Assembly (NCBI RefSeq): GCF_910592395.1
Contig: NC_088308.1
Coordinates: 19,669,501 to 19,733,500, forward strand
Length of the DNA stretch: 64,000 nt
Direction: 5' to 3'
Source of the DNA: Lineus longissimus
Taxonomy: Eukaryota; Nemertea; Pilidiophora; Heteronemertea; Lineidae
Shown here: in pieces, positions 1 through 13,600 of the stretch
Layout of the letters: every line of letters starts with the position of its first letter
Numbering within the stretch: position 1 is the stretch's first letter
Notes under the pieces: model-generated
The model's database searches: none
What the model saw: the letters and a program-made list of their open reading frames with translations, nothing else
What the model was told of the DNA's origin: nothing
Translations under genes and position numbers: made by a program

Positions 1-449
1 ACTGCCCGGTTCGAACATTATCAAGTATGATAAAAGCCCACTTAATTGCTTTTCATAAGTCAATGACTAGCTTAACAAATATGTGAAGCCTCCAAATTTT
101 AAAAATATTTCTACACTTTTATGAAAATACCGAAAAAACTAAAATACGAATCGTGCTGTTGATTTCAACAGACCAGCTTGCGGCGCCATCTACAAAAAAG
201 CTAAATTCTTGCGCAAAATCACCAAGTATTTGCACTGCTTTCGACTTTCGTTGCTAAAAATAGTAAAAACCTCGTTTTCAGCTACACACGGAAGTATTTG
301 CTGGGAAAATCTACACTATAATGCACTACGACAATTCTAACTGCTTGCTGGGTTGAAAATATTCGACCTTGACATTAAAATTGCTGACGCTGAACTGAGT
401 CATCAAAAATTTTGGGTGGCTTTCACTCAAAAAACGAAGTAAACTCTTC
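1..449. other. 5' flank of small Maf gene, no gene seen
   Basis: AT-rich sequence upstream of the first coding exon of the small Maf gene. I see no exon of another gene and no convincing TATA box. The promoter or a 5' UTR exon may lie here or to the left of the window. Confidence 0.4.
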
Positions 450-1495
450 ATGGTTAGACGTGATTCTTTTTTTGAGAAGGTGGAGATTTCTATGAAGTAT
501 AATAGAAAGATGAATCTAAGGGACAATGATGATGGTCCAATGCCTATCAAAATGAAAATCAAACAAGAAATGAGTCGTGACCGAGTAAGTTTTTTTCTGT
601 TTCTTCATGCTGTGATGCTGTGTCTGTTGTTGAATTGAAAACTGTTTGTCGGTCATTCGTCTTGTTTCTATTTTACTATGTTTTATTGTATCTCATTATA
701 CCCCTCCCCTGCCAATACCACCCTGCGGTTGCAATTGCAGGCCCAGCCACGTGCAACACGCTAGTTCATGGTCGTCACTGTCGACACTGACCACCGCAGT
801 CTGGGCGGAGGGGCACTAGTCCTGAGACTACTTTCAATCATTGCCATTGGCTGCTCTCATTTTAATAAAACGACACTTCTTAAGAATATGAAGTTGGCCC
901 GGAAATTTACGGCAGTACGCTTTGAGTATTGTCTCATGCGTACCGGATATGACCTGTAAGTGTAAAGCATATCTCCTTCAAAGAAAACACTGTGTTGTGC
1001 CGCAACTTTTGTCATAATCTCATATTGTCAGTAGGCTTTTTTTTAAAGAGGAGTTTATGTAATAACACATGTCCAGAATGAAATAATTGGACTTCGTCTT
1101 TTCAATTTCAGTCAAACAGAGCCAGAGAATTGTGGAATCAGAACAAGGGAAAACTCTCTGATGATGAACTGATGAATCTGTCTGTCAAAGAATTGAATCG
1201 ACTGCTGAATGGGCTACCTCCATCTGATGTAAAGAGGTTGAAACATCGACGACGTACTCTGAAAAACAGAGGGTATGCTGCAAACTGCAGAGTGCGGAGA
1301 TTGACTCAGAAAGAAGTTTTACAGAATGAAAAACAAGACCTAATCGATGAGAATGATCGATTGCGGCAAGAAAACGATGACATGAGACAGGAACTTGACA
1401 CAATGAAGAAGACATATGAAGCTTTAATGAACTTTAAAAACTCTCAGGCAAAGGTTAAGGAAGTGATTATTGTGAAACAGGAACCAAAGGTGTAA
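450..1495 (+). CDS. Small Maf bZIP transcription factor (MafF/G/K type), two coding exons
   Basis: Small Maf proteins bind Maf recognition elements in the nucleus as homodimers or with CNC partners such as Nrf. They lack an activation domain. Coding exons are 450-584 (donor GTAAGT) and 1112-1495 (acceptor TTTCAG), joined in phase 0 to give 172 aa. Residues about 55-85 are the extended homology region (LSDDELMNLSVKELN). The basic region follows with the Maf signature RRRTLKNRGYAANCRVRR, then a leucine zipper to about residue 150. The length and lack of an N-terminal acidic domain fit small rather than large Maf. Sumoylation-type motifs lie before the basic region (IKQE, about residues 37-40) and near the C-terminus (VKQE). 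The start is uncertain: ATGs at 492 and 510 are also in frame. Family assignment is firm; the paralogue is not resolved. Confidence 0.93.
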
Positions 1496-4400
1496 ACGCA
1501 GATCCCATCAGGGATATCTTTTCAACGAAAGATCTAACAATTCACCTCATCTGGAAAAAAGTATTTGAATTGAAAAGTGCGAACTCGTCATTCTAATTCT
1601 AAATAAGTCCTGATTGGATATTTTTGACCACATCCAAATGAACAGTCCTAGCGTTATTGAATGCCCAGGAAGTTCTGATACTAGCTCTCCATTTTACTTT
1701 AACCTTGTGGATCTATAAGTATAAGTAAGTCTATCTAGTGTACCACAATGCATCAATGACCGTACAAATATAGTTGACCTTTTTTCTCTGTGCTTATCAA
1801 AATATTGGTGGTTTTGAATTTACTTGATGATAATCGATTCATCAATAATTTCAAGTTTGGTGTTGCGCAGTCAAAATGAAAAAAAAAGGAACACATCAGG
1901 GAAATACCTCAACTTAAAATTCCATTCTTATTTTGAGAAGAAAGTATAAGTCAACATCTTGTACAATTTTGGATTCACATAGTTTTCTTTTTCATAGGCC
2001 AATTTTTCTCAACCACCTGGAGGTCAAATATTACTTCAGATATTATTAGGAAACAAAATATTCATAAAAAGGAAAAAAAAATTTCGATACAGTTGTATCG
2101 GGGGTACTCTACAAGTTTAATGGGCTTCTCACTGATGATGCTGTCTTGATTAGATCATAAAAAATGTGTTAATATTTTATGTTTTGTGGTATATATGTAT
2201 TTTCAGATATCATTGTATACAGTGTACCTCTATGGAGATTCAGGGATTCTTCATTCACTATTCAGGGAATTTCATGTCATTTTTTTATGTAAACTAATTA
2301 CTAAATTACTGCAATTAGCGATATGTTCTTATTGAAATGTGGCCAATTTCACCAATGTTGATCAGTTGAAAGAACCAGTAAGCCGAGGTAAAACGTAGGG
2401 ATTTTAAAATGATTCTTTTAAAAAAAATCTTGAACATAATTTAACATTTCATTTCTTGTTATGAATTTCCCTTGAACACTTTTTTCTTTGAATAATTTCT
2501 TTATCCAATAATTTCTCAAGTAAATGAGTCACTGCCAAACGCAATATATGTATTATTTAGTTTTAAAGTGGCTTGGCCTGAATTTATGAAATTCTGCAAC
2601 CTTAATCAACATTTGACCATCAAGTTAGTTGGTTTATTTAAGCCAGCGAATGTACTAAAAACAGTGTAATAAAAGTAATTTTTTTAAGGCGTTTATCAAA
2701 TGTTCATAAATTCAGACAAGGCTCTTTTATCTTTAAGTATGTGCTATTCTTCGAGCTACATTTGGCTTGTTGCATTATTAGAAATATCTGTTGAAGTTTT
2801 ATGTTAAACTATGGAGGAGTCTGGCCAGGAGGTTCAAAAAGCCTGACATACATGTATGTCTGAGAGTATGAGAATGAATTGTTTGCCCATTCTTAAAAAT
2901 TGGAGCTCAAATTATAAATATATAAAATCAAGTAGCATAGTTCACGACTATGATAGGTGACCAGTGGTGATGGCTGTCATTGCAACGGAATTTAAAAACA
3001 AAATTGTATGGGGGAATATGAGATACCAAGGTGAAAAACATGGTTTGGGAATAGGAAAATATTATCTTCTTTAGAGATTGTGGAAGTAATGCTACTTAAA
3101 AGTCACGGTTTTGGAACTTAAAAACTGCTGGTTTTGGCCACTTTCAGAAATGACTATCGCTTCAACCAACTGAGCATGTGACTAAACGGCATCTTATCTT
3201 GGTTGTTGGAGCCACAGTTATATTTTGATGTGGCCTCTGTTTAGTTTATATATGTTTATGAGTGAGGCAATGTGTAGGTTGAGATGGTACAATTATTTCA
3301 ATACGTTAGAAATGGCATTGATTTAGGATTGCACTTGTTAAAATGTTTTGTCACTCAAAAGACCTTTTGATATGTTTGACTACTTTTCTGTGAGTGTGAA
3401 GGCTGTGGGGGGGAGGTCTTGGAGCAAATTTATTGTTTATTATTTATGATTTTCTATGCATTTGAAATCATGATAACTTCATTGGCAGAGTTGTTTTGTT
3501 ATTTTTTTCTCAGAAATAGAAACTTGAGTTCAATTCCTGAACAGATGAGTAGTCCAGCATCTTAAAAAGTTGTTACGTCTAATCACATTCACCATTTGAA
3601 CAAATTATATCTTGTTTCCCTTTATAATGTAAAAATAACCATGGTGATTTGTTTTTGTTACGGGGTTAAGGTTGTTACCTAGTGTCAGTGTAAGTAGTGT
3701 AAATTATGATGTACAGAGTGAGTAGGAATACAAATTATCCAAACCTAGACTGAGGTCATTCATGTTATTTCTTAAATCTATCGAAAATTCAGAGACGGAA
3801 GTTTTATCAGTATCTACAATCATTATTATTAATTTTTTTTTAAGAAAGAGTCACAAGTATTTTTAATTGCTTCTCAACCCTTTAGATCCTACAGGTGGTG
3901 ATAGATATTCACCCAAATCCAAATCTTTAAGTCAGTGAATCACTGAATCAGAGTGTGCAATGCCTAATCTTGATTCAGCATAAATATGTTACAATCATTT
4001 GTCAAGCTGTGAGTTAAAAAGGTCAAAGTTTGTCTTTTATAAAGCGCTTTTCCAAGTCAACCGTATTAAAAGTGCTTCTGCATTCCAGAATGCTTTTAGG
4101 GATGTTTGAAAGGAGCAGTTAATAAACGCATTACTGAACCTTCGAACTCAATGTGGTGAGATAAAAGTGGTTCAGAAGGGATGTTTACCGACAGCATCTT
4201 ATTAAGAAACTTCTTACACTCGAATACTCTTTAACAACAAGTCCACTGCTGTCCGAGGTTTACAGTTTGGGCCGCTTTGAATGTAGGGGGGTAAAGATGC
4301 CGTATTTACATATGTTTATATTCAGTTCTCTGATTTAAAACATTAATTACCTCAGTTTAGAGTGGGTAATATGTTGGAGCAGCCACCTCATGTAATGTTG

Positions 4401-7400
4401 TGTAAATAATATATCTCATAATTATTATAGTTACAATAGAACGTACAGTCTTCTGTAACAGTCTATAATGTACATCTCGTGCCCCAGTTTGGCATATTGG
4501 TATAAAATGATTAAGTGACAGGAGACAGTCAGAAACATGTAAGGCTCGCTTATAAATTTTGGTAATATAAATGAACATTTTATGTAATGTACTTTTATAT
4601 TATGGAAATTAAAAAATAAGAGTGGGAAATTTTTTAATGAGGAATGTCTCTGAATAATGCTGGGCTGGCAGTTTTTGATAATTACAGAGCTTGTGTATAG
4701 ACAGTGCGACAAATTCAATGTACATGTACATCTGAAAATGCACACTGACATTATGTGGAGCATTTGTGTACATTTTCCGATAAACCCCAATACTACCGTC
4801 TATGCAGGAAACCTGTAAACCAGATAAGTGCTGACTGTGCATTATTTTATGATATGCCTAGCCGTCTTTAAAAGTCTGTTCCAGAAGGCTGTGTAAACAC
4901 TGGATGCCAACAAAGAGAAGACATCTATCACATTCAAAATCAGTTTCATGTTCGCCTCTTTCTTGATAGTTTATGCAAATTTTGTTTTAATATCTTAATT
5001 TTCAGTTTCGGTAATCTTTCCTCCTTCAAGTGAAAGCTGAAATGAATTCTGAAAACCATTAACAACAATGATTGTGAGAGGTGTCTTAATTTTTGGTAAC
5101 CAGTGTCAGATAAATGTTTAAACTTTTATCTCAGGATAACTCATCAAGTGATTTATTGTCACAGGCAGCTTTTTGCACTTTTGTATGTGTAGTTTCTCTG
5201 ACCTCTTGATGTCAAAGAGTCAACTCGCCTCAAGGAGGAATGGGGAAATTTGTCACGAAGGAGTTCTTTATTTACTTCAGGGAAAACATGTGAGGTGAGC
5301 ACTGCTCCCTAATATATTTTTGACTTAATACTTCAATGAAACACTAAGACCCCAAGAATGCCTCAAAACGCAGTCAAGTGATCAAATTTACCTGTCATGT
5401 TCAATAAAATGAAATAGAATGCCTGCAAAAACAGAGAAAATAAGACATCATCTCAGCGAGTCAAGAACTCTGGTAAACTGTGACACACTTTCTCATCCTC
5501 CTTATGGCTAGTTTACTCATTCAACCCAACAGTGGCCATTTTGAATTTTTAGCACTCTCATCTGTAAACTACTTTTTGTCAAAAGTTCTTAGTTTTTATT
5601 AAAGGGAAATATCTGCAGGTGGTGTTGTTCGCATGCAAGGGGTTGAATAAATCAAATGTCTTGTGCTACCGAGCTGGGGATGGGGGTATACTGGTCATTT
5701 AATTGGGATGGATTAAGTAGAAAACAATTTGAAGACTGCATTTGGGAGAGTACTGTTCCGTAAATTTCATGCCATTCTTGATAAAGAACATCTTGGTGAA
5801 GGGGTTTGAAGAGAAATTCATAGGATTGTCACTGGTGTGTGGCGATTTCAGCTCGGTGTAGAAAATCAGTTCTGTCTGGAAAAATATAATCCGGCTGTGT
5901 ATGCTATTGGTCATTGTAGAATTACTGTCTGGGTAATAGTCTATGAGGCTAATAGGCTTATAGCCTCTTCAGCTTTCAACAACTGGGTAACTAGTACTAT
6001 TTAAAGGTCGCCAGCATCTAACCTGGTATATATTTTGCAAGTAAAATTGGGTACACATCTTGACTAGAATGTGCACCGGCCAAATATAGGACGGGTTAGA
6101 AAGTGGCGCCGCCTGTCTGTTAAGGACAAACAATTTCAAAATACTTTCCTATCCGGACATCAATTTCGGTTTACATGTTTCCCCTCATAAGGACATAACA
6201 TGTGGTCAGCATGCTCATACAAAAGTAGTTTGTTTTCACCAAACATTATGTTACAGTAAATCCTGGGTTCAGTTGTGGTAAAATCTGTCATTTTCTCTTG
6301 AGGTCATGAACAATTGTTATTACTAAATAAAATTATTTTGTATTGACATCGAATTGCTTTCAATTCTGTCATGTTTCACTATCATGATATTGTCAACATG
6401 AACATGGTGAATTCTGCACTCGAATGGCTGTGATAATAATTCTGTTTTGAATAGGACATTCAACTCTTTGTGTGTTCGGCTGTAGCTGATTGTGACATTG
6501 TCACATGCATGTCTAGGTTGATTGGGACAGTATCACCTATGCATCTGGTACTGGACAGCAATTCACACGTCATGAACTCAATTTGCAGGCGTAAGCTTCT
6601 GGTGTCCGGTCACGTGTTTCTCAAGAAAGTTGGGCAACCTCAAGCCAGGAATACCACTGCATCCACTGCATTCACGGCTCACCTCGGGTAAATCAACAAA
6701 GCCTCCTTGACAAAAAGCCAGCTTGTAACTACTATTTAGATCTGGGACATTGTAGCAGCTACTGCCATCAGATTGGTTGTGACATAGTCTCGACAGGGAG
6801 ACATACAAGACATGTACCTTCCCATAGCAAGTAATGGCCCGATATGAATTTAAAGTTTTGGTAAATCGCTCGCTGATAGACGAGTTAATTGTAAGCTAGT
6901 GTTTATAATAGTAGAAATAAAAACCTCAGAGTATCCTTCAATAAAAGATTGATTGCATCCAGGGAGAAAGGGAACAAGCAACCCTCCCTCCCAAAATCCC
7001 CTGCAGTGGAAAATTTATACAACAGGTGGCAACATAGGTGGTCTCATAGCTGGGACGTCACAATCTGCATGAAAGGCTTCACTGCTGGAGTACCATCACT
7101 GGTTGTTACACTGCCTCAGGTAATATAGATAAGGGGTTGGTGTAGACACTCATGGCTAACAAAACATTTGGCTGATTTTTTGAAAGGTCAAACATCTTGG
7201 CAGACCACTGAAATTATCAGGCCTATGGCAAAGCCATAAAAACACCTATTCATAACCAATTCAGGAGTGGAGCATACACTTTTTGGGCATTCTACATCCA
7301 AACTCACAGTATTCTTAAGGAGAGCTCTCTGGATTGCCAGCCAGTCAAAGAATTTATTTCTTGGGACTGTGGACTCAAACAGGGATGCAGACAATGCTGT

Positions 7401-8590
7401 CCTAATGAAAAGCAGTTGGCTTGAAATGAGGCCTTATAATTTTATTTCTTTTGCAACTCCAATCCTGCAATGTTATGCCATACACTTAAGGAAAACCAAA
7501 TGACAATAAATTGTACGATTCTTATTCTAATAAATACAAGTAATGAATAAAAAGCACTAATTTTTTAAATCACATCCAGGGCTGAAACTACAAAGTTGAC
7601 ACTAGGATGATACAATCTCACCTACATTTGCCAAGGACAAAAGGGGCAACACAAATTACAACAAATTTCACAATCTACAATTAGTAATCAGTGCTTTATC
7701 GCACAGCTTTAAATCTTTCTATGGACAAAAGGCCCAACAAGCAATCATAATTTACAAATGGAATGAAAAAGTTAACACATTGGGGGAACTCCACATAACT
7801 GTCAGGTAATCACTCTCTGAACTGATGACAATCAGACTGGCCTGAAATTATCATTATTGACCACTCCTCAGTGAAAATGAATCCAACAAAAAATGGGGTC
7901 ATTGTATACAGTGGTACTGAGAAGCTCAACGTCCATCACTAGCAGCCAAGGACTAGCAGCCAAGATATTTGTGCGTACTGGTTTGACTACAGGCTGAAGT
8001 TGACGATGTGCTCCCGACGGAGCCATTGGGTGCTTCGTCTGCTCATTGACCGAGGCATGGTGACCAAGGAGACAGTGACCGGGTTGGCACTAGCTGATCA
8101 ACAACCTGCCCACCACCAAATTTCTCTTATACTTATGGTGGCGAGTCTTCATCTGACCAGCTGTCACTTTCTCACTAGGTCCTAGAATCTTAATCACTCC
8201 CCCTACTGGCTCAGATCACAGCCAAATGGAATCATCCCAACAGCAGAGCATATTTGTTAGGAAACAAACTATCATGCCACTTTTTAATTGCCAAGGTAGG
8301 AAGTGAATGAGGACCCTCCTTGGCATCAACCACGGTCATGTCTCTGTCGGCAGCCTTGCAAAGCCTCTGTGACAACATATTCTAGTTGAACTTTCGCCCA
8401 ATTCCAAGTAAATTTGAAAAAATTTACACAAAATGCTATTATGTTTCTCAAGCTCTGCTGTTCATGCAGCAGGCAACAGGGCGGGAATTACTAATCGTTA
8501 GCTTGGTGCGGCCCTCAGCTACTGTTCACAGCATGCGTTCTCGATTTGAGGTTTGAGGCGTCTCCGAGCATCCTGGGATGGTTTCTCTGG
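1496..8590. other. Small Maf 3' UTR and gene-poor intergenic DNA
   Basis: No conserved protein segment or RNA gene was recognised. The first part is presumably the Maf 3' UTR; candidate AATAAA signals occur at 4121-4126 and 5403-5408, and the true one cannot be chosen. Open frames here are short and have no recognisable motif. The rest is AT-rich with ordinary low-complexity runs. Confidence 0.4.
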
Positions 8591-10418
8591 GGCTATGTGA
8601 CTGATGCAGCACCAATCTTGGACCTCAGCTGAAAAAGAAACCAAACTACATGTATTATAACTGGCATAAATTCTAGCAGTCTTCTTTTACTGTACGGGTC
8701 TCCCTTGGACAGCCTCGGTGACATCCACTCTTGCTGAACTAACCCAGGCTTTCTACTGTAGTGGTTCTGGTTCTCTCCAATGATCTTGAAACCAGGCTGA
8801 AAAAGAACTCATACCATTAGATTTGTGTAGGATATAACAGTAACACAAAGAGATTCTTAATTTCTTCAATATTCTGAAGCGTTCATCATCTAGCTGACTG
8901 GTTCACAATTTCTTATTGTAAGGTAGTCTAGTTGAAATGGTCACCTTGTAGCTATGCGGCACAGCAAGTTGCCATCACCCCTGTTCACAGATCATTATCC
9001 TCTGTCGTTGTCGTCATCATCAATTATTACTGGTCTCTCTATTACTAATGAATGTCATTGTGGTGTGTGACTGCTGTCGTCACGGTCTTCTGGCTCTTGG
9101 CACAACCTCAGACCGTTAGCTGTAGGCCCCTATTTGACTGATGCTCTCTAAACGCTGCAAATTTGCAGCGGACCACATCTTCATCGGTAACAAGCTAACT
9201 TTTACTGCATACTACCGCAGCTATGTCCTGACAAAGTCCCTCAGATGCAGTGGCCGGGATGGATTACGATAGACAATGGATTCTTCACTAGACCAGTAAG
9301 ATGGAGAATGAAGGTGATGGGTTGCCGAACTACCTTATGAACGGCTGAAAAAGAAGGCAAACAGTTAAAGATAATGTATCATAATTTTCAACCGCAGGAG
9401 TCGGTTCCTATTGAGTTCTAGCAAGGCAATGTTAGGTGCCCCTGCACAAATGGTCTAAAATTACATCTTGTATACCAGTTGTGTCAAAAGAGCTTGTTTT
9501 CTCTTGGTTTGTTTGGTAATACATCTCCCTCTTAATTTGTTAAGATTTCATCAAGTACTTTCACAATCTCAGATTTTTCAATCTGGAGTAGGACTAGGAG
9601 ACATCACGGATTTAATGTCCATTTCATGCACAACCTTGGAATCTGTCCCAAAGACCTCAACCTTGTATGCGTCGATCTTTGACTGCACAAGGATGGTCCA
9701 CAAAAGCTCTTAAATTTGTATAGAAAACTTGTCCCATAACATCATCATGGTTGTGACTTTGTCTTTAAAAGCAACAGGAATCTCATGTCCTTGGCTTGCC
9801 TGGCAGGCACAACCATTGAACCAAGGAATTGTAAAGTTGTACGAGGAATATATTTAGTGCTGAATCTGACATGAGATGACCCAGGGCCCTTGCTGTGTAT
9901 ATTATTAGTCACCTGCCAATAGTCCCCCTTTAATCCCTCTTCTGAACTCGACATCCAGTCCAATGCACGCACAATGTACATTGCATAGCACATGGTCAGC
10001 AAACTTTGTACTCCGTTCTCGCCTATCATTTTTTGGTGTACGTTCTTCAATCGAAAAAATGGTCAAATTATTTATAAAATCTAGTTCATCAGACGCAGAA
10101 ATACGAATAGAACACAAATATCTGAATCAGGCAACTCGACTAGTATGGTTGAACTCCCTATCGACATTTTTTTGGGAGGAGATGAACGCCCATTTGTCAA
10201 AAATATGGGCGCCATGAAAATATTTTGCGCACTGCACAAAAATCATGAAATACTGCATCAATCAAAAGTGAAAACAACGTGTCAAAATCTATGTATGTTT
10301 GAGCTATGATATCTTAGCTATCGACTTAGCGCCCAAAAAAGTCTTTACTTGCGAAAAGAAACGTAAAATCGAATTTTTTTGAGAAGAAATTTTGAAGCTC
10401 CCGCTCAGTGAACTTACC
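8590..10418 (-). other. Unresolved minus-strand locus with splice-like signals (possible spliced ncRNA or decayed gene)
   Basis: On the minus strand three near-identical 3' splice-site-like strings (TTCTTTTTCAG) end at 8629, 8797 and 9345, and a strong GGTAAGT donor lies at 10417-10412. The sequence before that donor has no ATG back to about 10600, so a non-coding first exon divergent from the CDP-diacylglycerol synthase gene is possible. One minus frame at about 9800-9570 looks protein-like (VQSKIDAYKVEVFGTDSK) but is broken by an in-frame TAA near 9712. No protein family was recognised. It could be a spliced non-coding RNA, a pseudogene, or chance. Confidence is low. Confidence 0.2.
9153..9170. 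repeat. Perfect 18-bp palindrome
   Basis: CGCTGCAAATTTGCAGCG equals its own reverse complement. It lies inside the unresolved minus-strand locus. It could be a dimeric protein-binding site or chance; nothing nearby assigns a function. Confidence 0.5.
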
Positions 10419-10473
10419 ACCTGGCAGACGATTAGATAATTGTGTGATGACGTCGGACAGGATGGTGCTGCCA

Positions 10474-10533
10474 CCGTTGGACAGTAGACAAACTAACCCA
10501 ATTTGTATCGTTCTCGTACAACCTGTCCAACGG
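10474..10533. repeat. 11-bp inverted repeat upstream of CDP-diacylglycerol synthase start
   Basis: CCGTTGGACAG at 10474-10484 is matched by its exact reverse complement at 10523-10533, with a 38-nt spacer. It lies 113-172 bp before the ATG at 10646, so it falls in the 5' UTR or promoter region and could form a stem-loop in a transcript of either strand. Confidence 0.5.
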
Positions 10534-10645
10534 GATTTGCCACGAGATCACAACAAATCTACTCGAGCAGAAATATTTCTAATCTATCTAATTTTTGCCA
10601 ATATAATACATTCCCTTTCCCCGATTTCCCGGTTTAGAGCTTGAT

Positions 10646-13600
10646 ATGTCGGAGGTTAGGAGAAGGCATCCCGAGGAGGACGCTGAATCGAAATCAGTTG
10701 CGGATAGTGAGGTAATCATCATGATTTATGCGATTGAAAATGTCACTTGTCCACTTTCCATGTACTGTAGGCTAGGCTACATGATGATCATGATGCAGTG
10801 CAGTGAGTGCTAGTGGTAGTGTATGCTTTGAGTGCAAGTGAGTGAGTGTGCCAGCACTTCCATTCCCACTCCAACTCCGCCATAGTAGTGACTTGCCTTC
10901 AATTCTCCTTTGAGGCCTTTTTGATCAATACCAGGCGGCACAAGATGAAGATTTTGCTTCTGACGTCATGAGCATTCAGATAGATGCCGCCATTCAATCA
11001 TTACAATTTACATGCATCAAATATTAGGCCTTTTGTTTCGTGTGAATGACCAAGACAACTTAATTGACAGGCACATGACCTATAAGGCCTATCGCCATGG
11101 TCGTATGTATTATCGCCAAAATTCAGGACTTTAATGTAGAACAGTTCAGTTTGGCTCCTAGTGAGGCTAGTCCTCAGTGCTTCACATAAGCAGGAGCGCA
11201 GTGCGCTCGCGCCCCTCAGCGCTCCTCAATTTTCTGTCAGGCACGTGATTGACCGCGCTCCTCGCGATTTCCGAGAAATTGCACCTTTCAAGCTGCTTGA
11301 GGAGCAGGAGTGCAACTGCATTCCTCAGCAAGGTGGGGAGCTTAACTGATTGAGCTCCTGCAAATTTCTTACATGAAGCACTGAGTCCTAGTTCATTAGT
11401 TGTTATTTTCAAACAAGGAAGTTCATTCAAAACAACATTCAAGGTACTTCTTGTTAGTATACTAAAGTGTGGATGAATATTGTCATTGAATTTCTTTTCT
11501 GAATATCATAAGTTTGGGCTAATTAATAATAAATACTTGTGTTACTGTTGATTATATGCTGTCTGTCAGACCATGCTTTGCTAAATTTCAGTCTGGTCAT
11601 CAGGCGATTAATTTATCACCAAATGAACACTCAGATGGTACATAACAACATATCTAACTTGGGCAAGGTCAGAAAAAAACTATATTTGTGTCACCTTTTG
11701 ACTTTTGAACATTTTCCTCTCAAAGCAATTGTTGGAAAGGTATAACTTATCACTAGTTATCCATTAAAACGCTCTTCCCCTTCATGTATATTTGGATTCT
11801 CTCTCATGATTACACTCATCAAAGTCAGGCGACGGAGCTGCTACAGAGCTGTAACGTCTAAAGTGGATCAATGCTATCGAGGCAAATTTGCTCCGACAGG
11901 TTTCCATGGTTATTTGTATGTAAATGTCAGGGGGAGAGAGTATGGTGGTTGGGGTGAATCTGCTGAGGCTATAAATTGATAATGCATGACGAAGATAGAG
12001 ATGAATATTCCCTTAATTTCTTGAAGAGAAAGTGAGAAGAATTCATAAAGAGATACTTAATTGAACAAACACCCGACCCAAGACCCCATCGTTGCATCAG
12101 TCATGAATGTGGTGTCTGTTGATGTTTCCTGTTCTCAATCTCATTGCTGCTAAGGGAGGATTATAATTGAATGACTATTCAGTAGTGGATCAGTGAATTA
12201 TGAATTATATGCGCTGCTAAGTGCATTGCACCAGCCATGAAAGGAGATTGTCAACCTTGCCATTATCACCATGACTGCATGTGGTAAAAATCAATATAGA
12301 TGGCTATCTCTGTGTGGGTGTGGTCACATTCTTGAATGTCACAGTTTCTGTGTGTTAGTTTTAACCCCTAGACAAATGAATTGATTAACTTACATGTCTT
12401 ATATATCACTTGATTGTTGCATAACAAGGAGGTTGTGGGTTCAACTCTTTGGAGTATCGCCACTGATTCATTTTAGTGTTTTTTCTTAACTTTTAGATGG
12501 CCATAAGAAAATTTCACTCATATTGTCACATGAATTATTAAAAAGGTTTATTGGGAAGTGTATAATCCTGTTAAATCTGAGACTTTCTCTGAATCTCACC
12601 AAAATTTATCTTCCAGAAAAGGGAATCTAATTGCCCTTGGTCACATACAGACAATACATGCAGTCTCAATTAGAAACTCTTACTAGTCAGAAACCTTATG
12701 TGTCCTTCTTCCAGGTATCTGCTGCTGAGGCAGCTGAAGAAAAGGATAAAGATGGTGATGCCAATCCTGCTGAGCTAGGACAAGATGGGGCGCCCCCTAA
12801 CGTAGGTCAGGGAACTGATTCCACACCTGAGGTACTGGAGGCGAGCTTGAAAGGATTGCCACCACGGTGAGATTTTTTTCCGTCTGACTTAAGAGGACAA
12901 AAAATTGGGTAGTAAGTGTTTGCTATACAAGGATGTTATAAACTTGGGCAAGAAAGAAAATTATTTCATTTATTCTGAGAAAAGGGGTATCTGGCATCAT
13001 TCAATTCTGGGCTTAATATGCTAGAAGCCGGACTGTGGTCGTGAAAATATCTTTTTTATGCCTCAAAACTTTTACTTTTTCTTTCAGATGGAGAAATTAT
13101 ATAATTCGGGGAATCTTCTCGTGGGTTATGATCGGAGGCTTTGCATTTGTTATTTATCTCGGACCACTAGCCATGGTGGCTTTAGTAAGTACTTCCTCCT
13201 GCTATAGAACTCGTCTAGAGCAATGGAGGGTACTGTCTTTCAAATCATAGGTTTCTTCCGGGTGCAATGTAAGTTTACAAATATTGTCCTACTTCTAGGT
13301 AGGAGCTCCATGTAATAATGAGCCAAATAAGAATGTCCCTTGCTCTTGTCTCATTTTTTTGGACAAAAAAGTGTCACCCTCAGATAATATTTTATTATTG
13401 AGAGATGTGTTTTCATAGATTGTGGCCTAAGATAGTAAAAATCCTTGCTTCCTGGTGACTCGAATAAAGTATCCAAAAATCCAAACATTTACATCCCTTG
13501 TAATGTCATGCTCTCTTTGCAGGTACTTGCAATCCAAGTAAAGTGTTTCCATGAAATTATCACAATTGGTTATGTCGTGTACAAGTCACATGATCTGCCA

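Noticed and set aside
9000-9030. Box C-like TGATGATGA on the minus strand
   Set aside because: No box D and no pairing stem at snoRNA distance were found, unlike the PCNA intron copies.
10408-10644. 78-codon open frame just upstream of CDP-diacylglycerol synthase
   Set aside because: It has no family resemblance, ends one base before the real start codon and lies in the 5' UTR/promoter region. At most it is a chance upstream frame.
10961-10968. Perfect CRE-like TGACGTCA
   Set aside because: It lies inside intron 1, 300 bp past the start, with no other promoter signals. An 8-bp match is expected by chance about once in this length of sequence.
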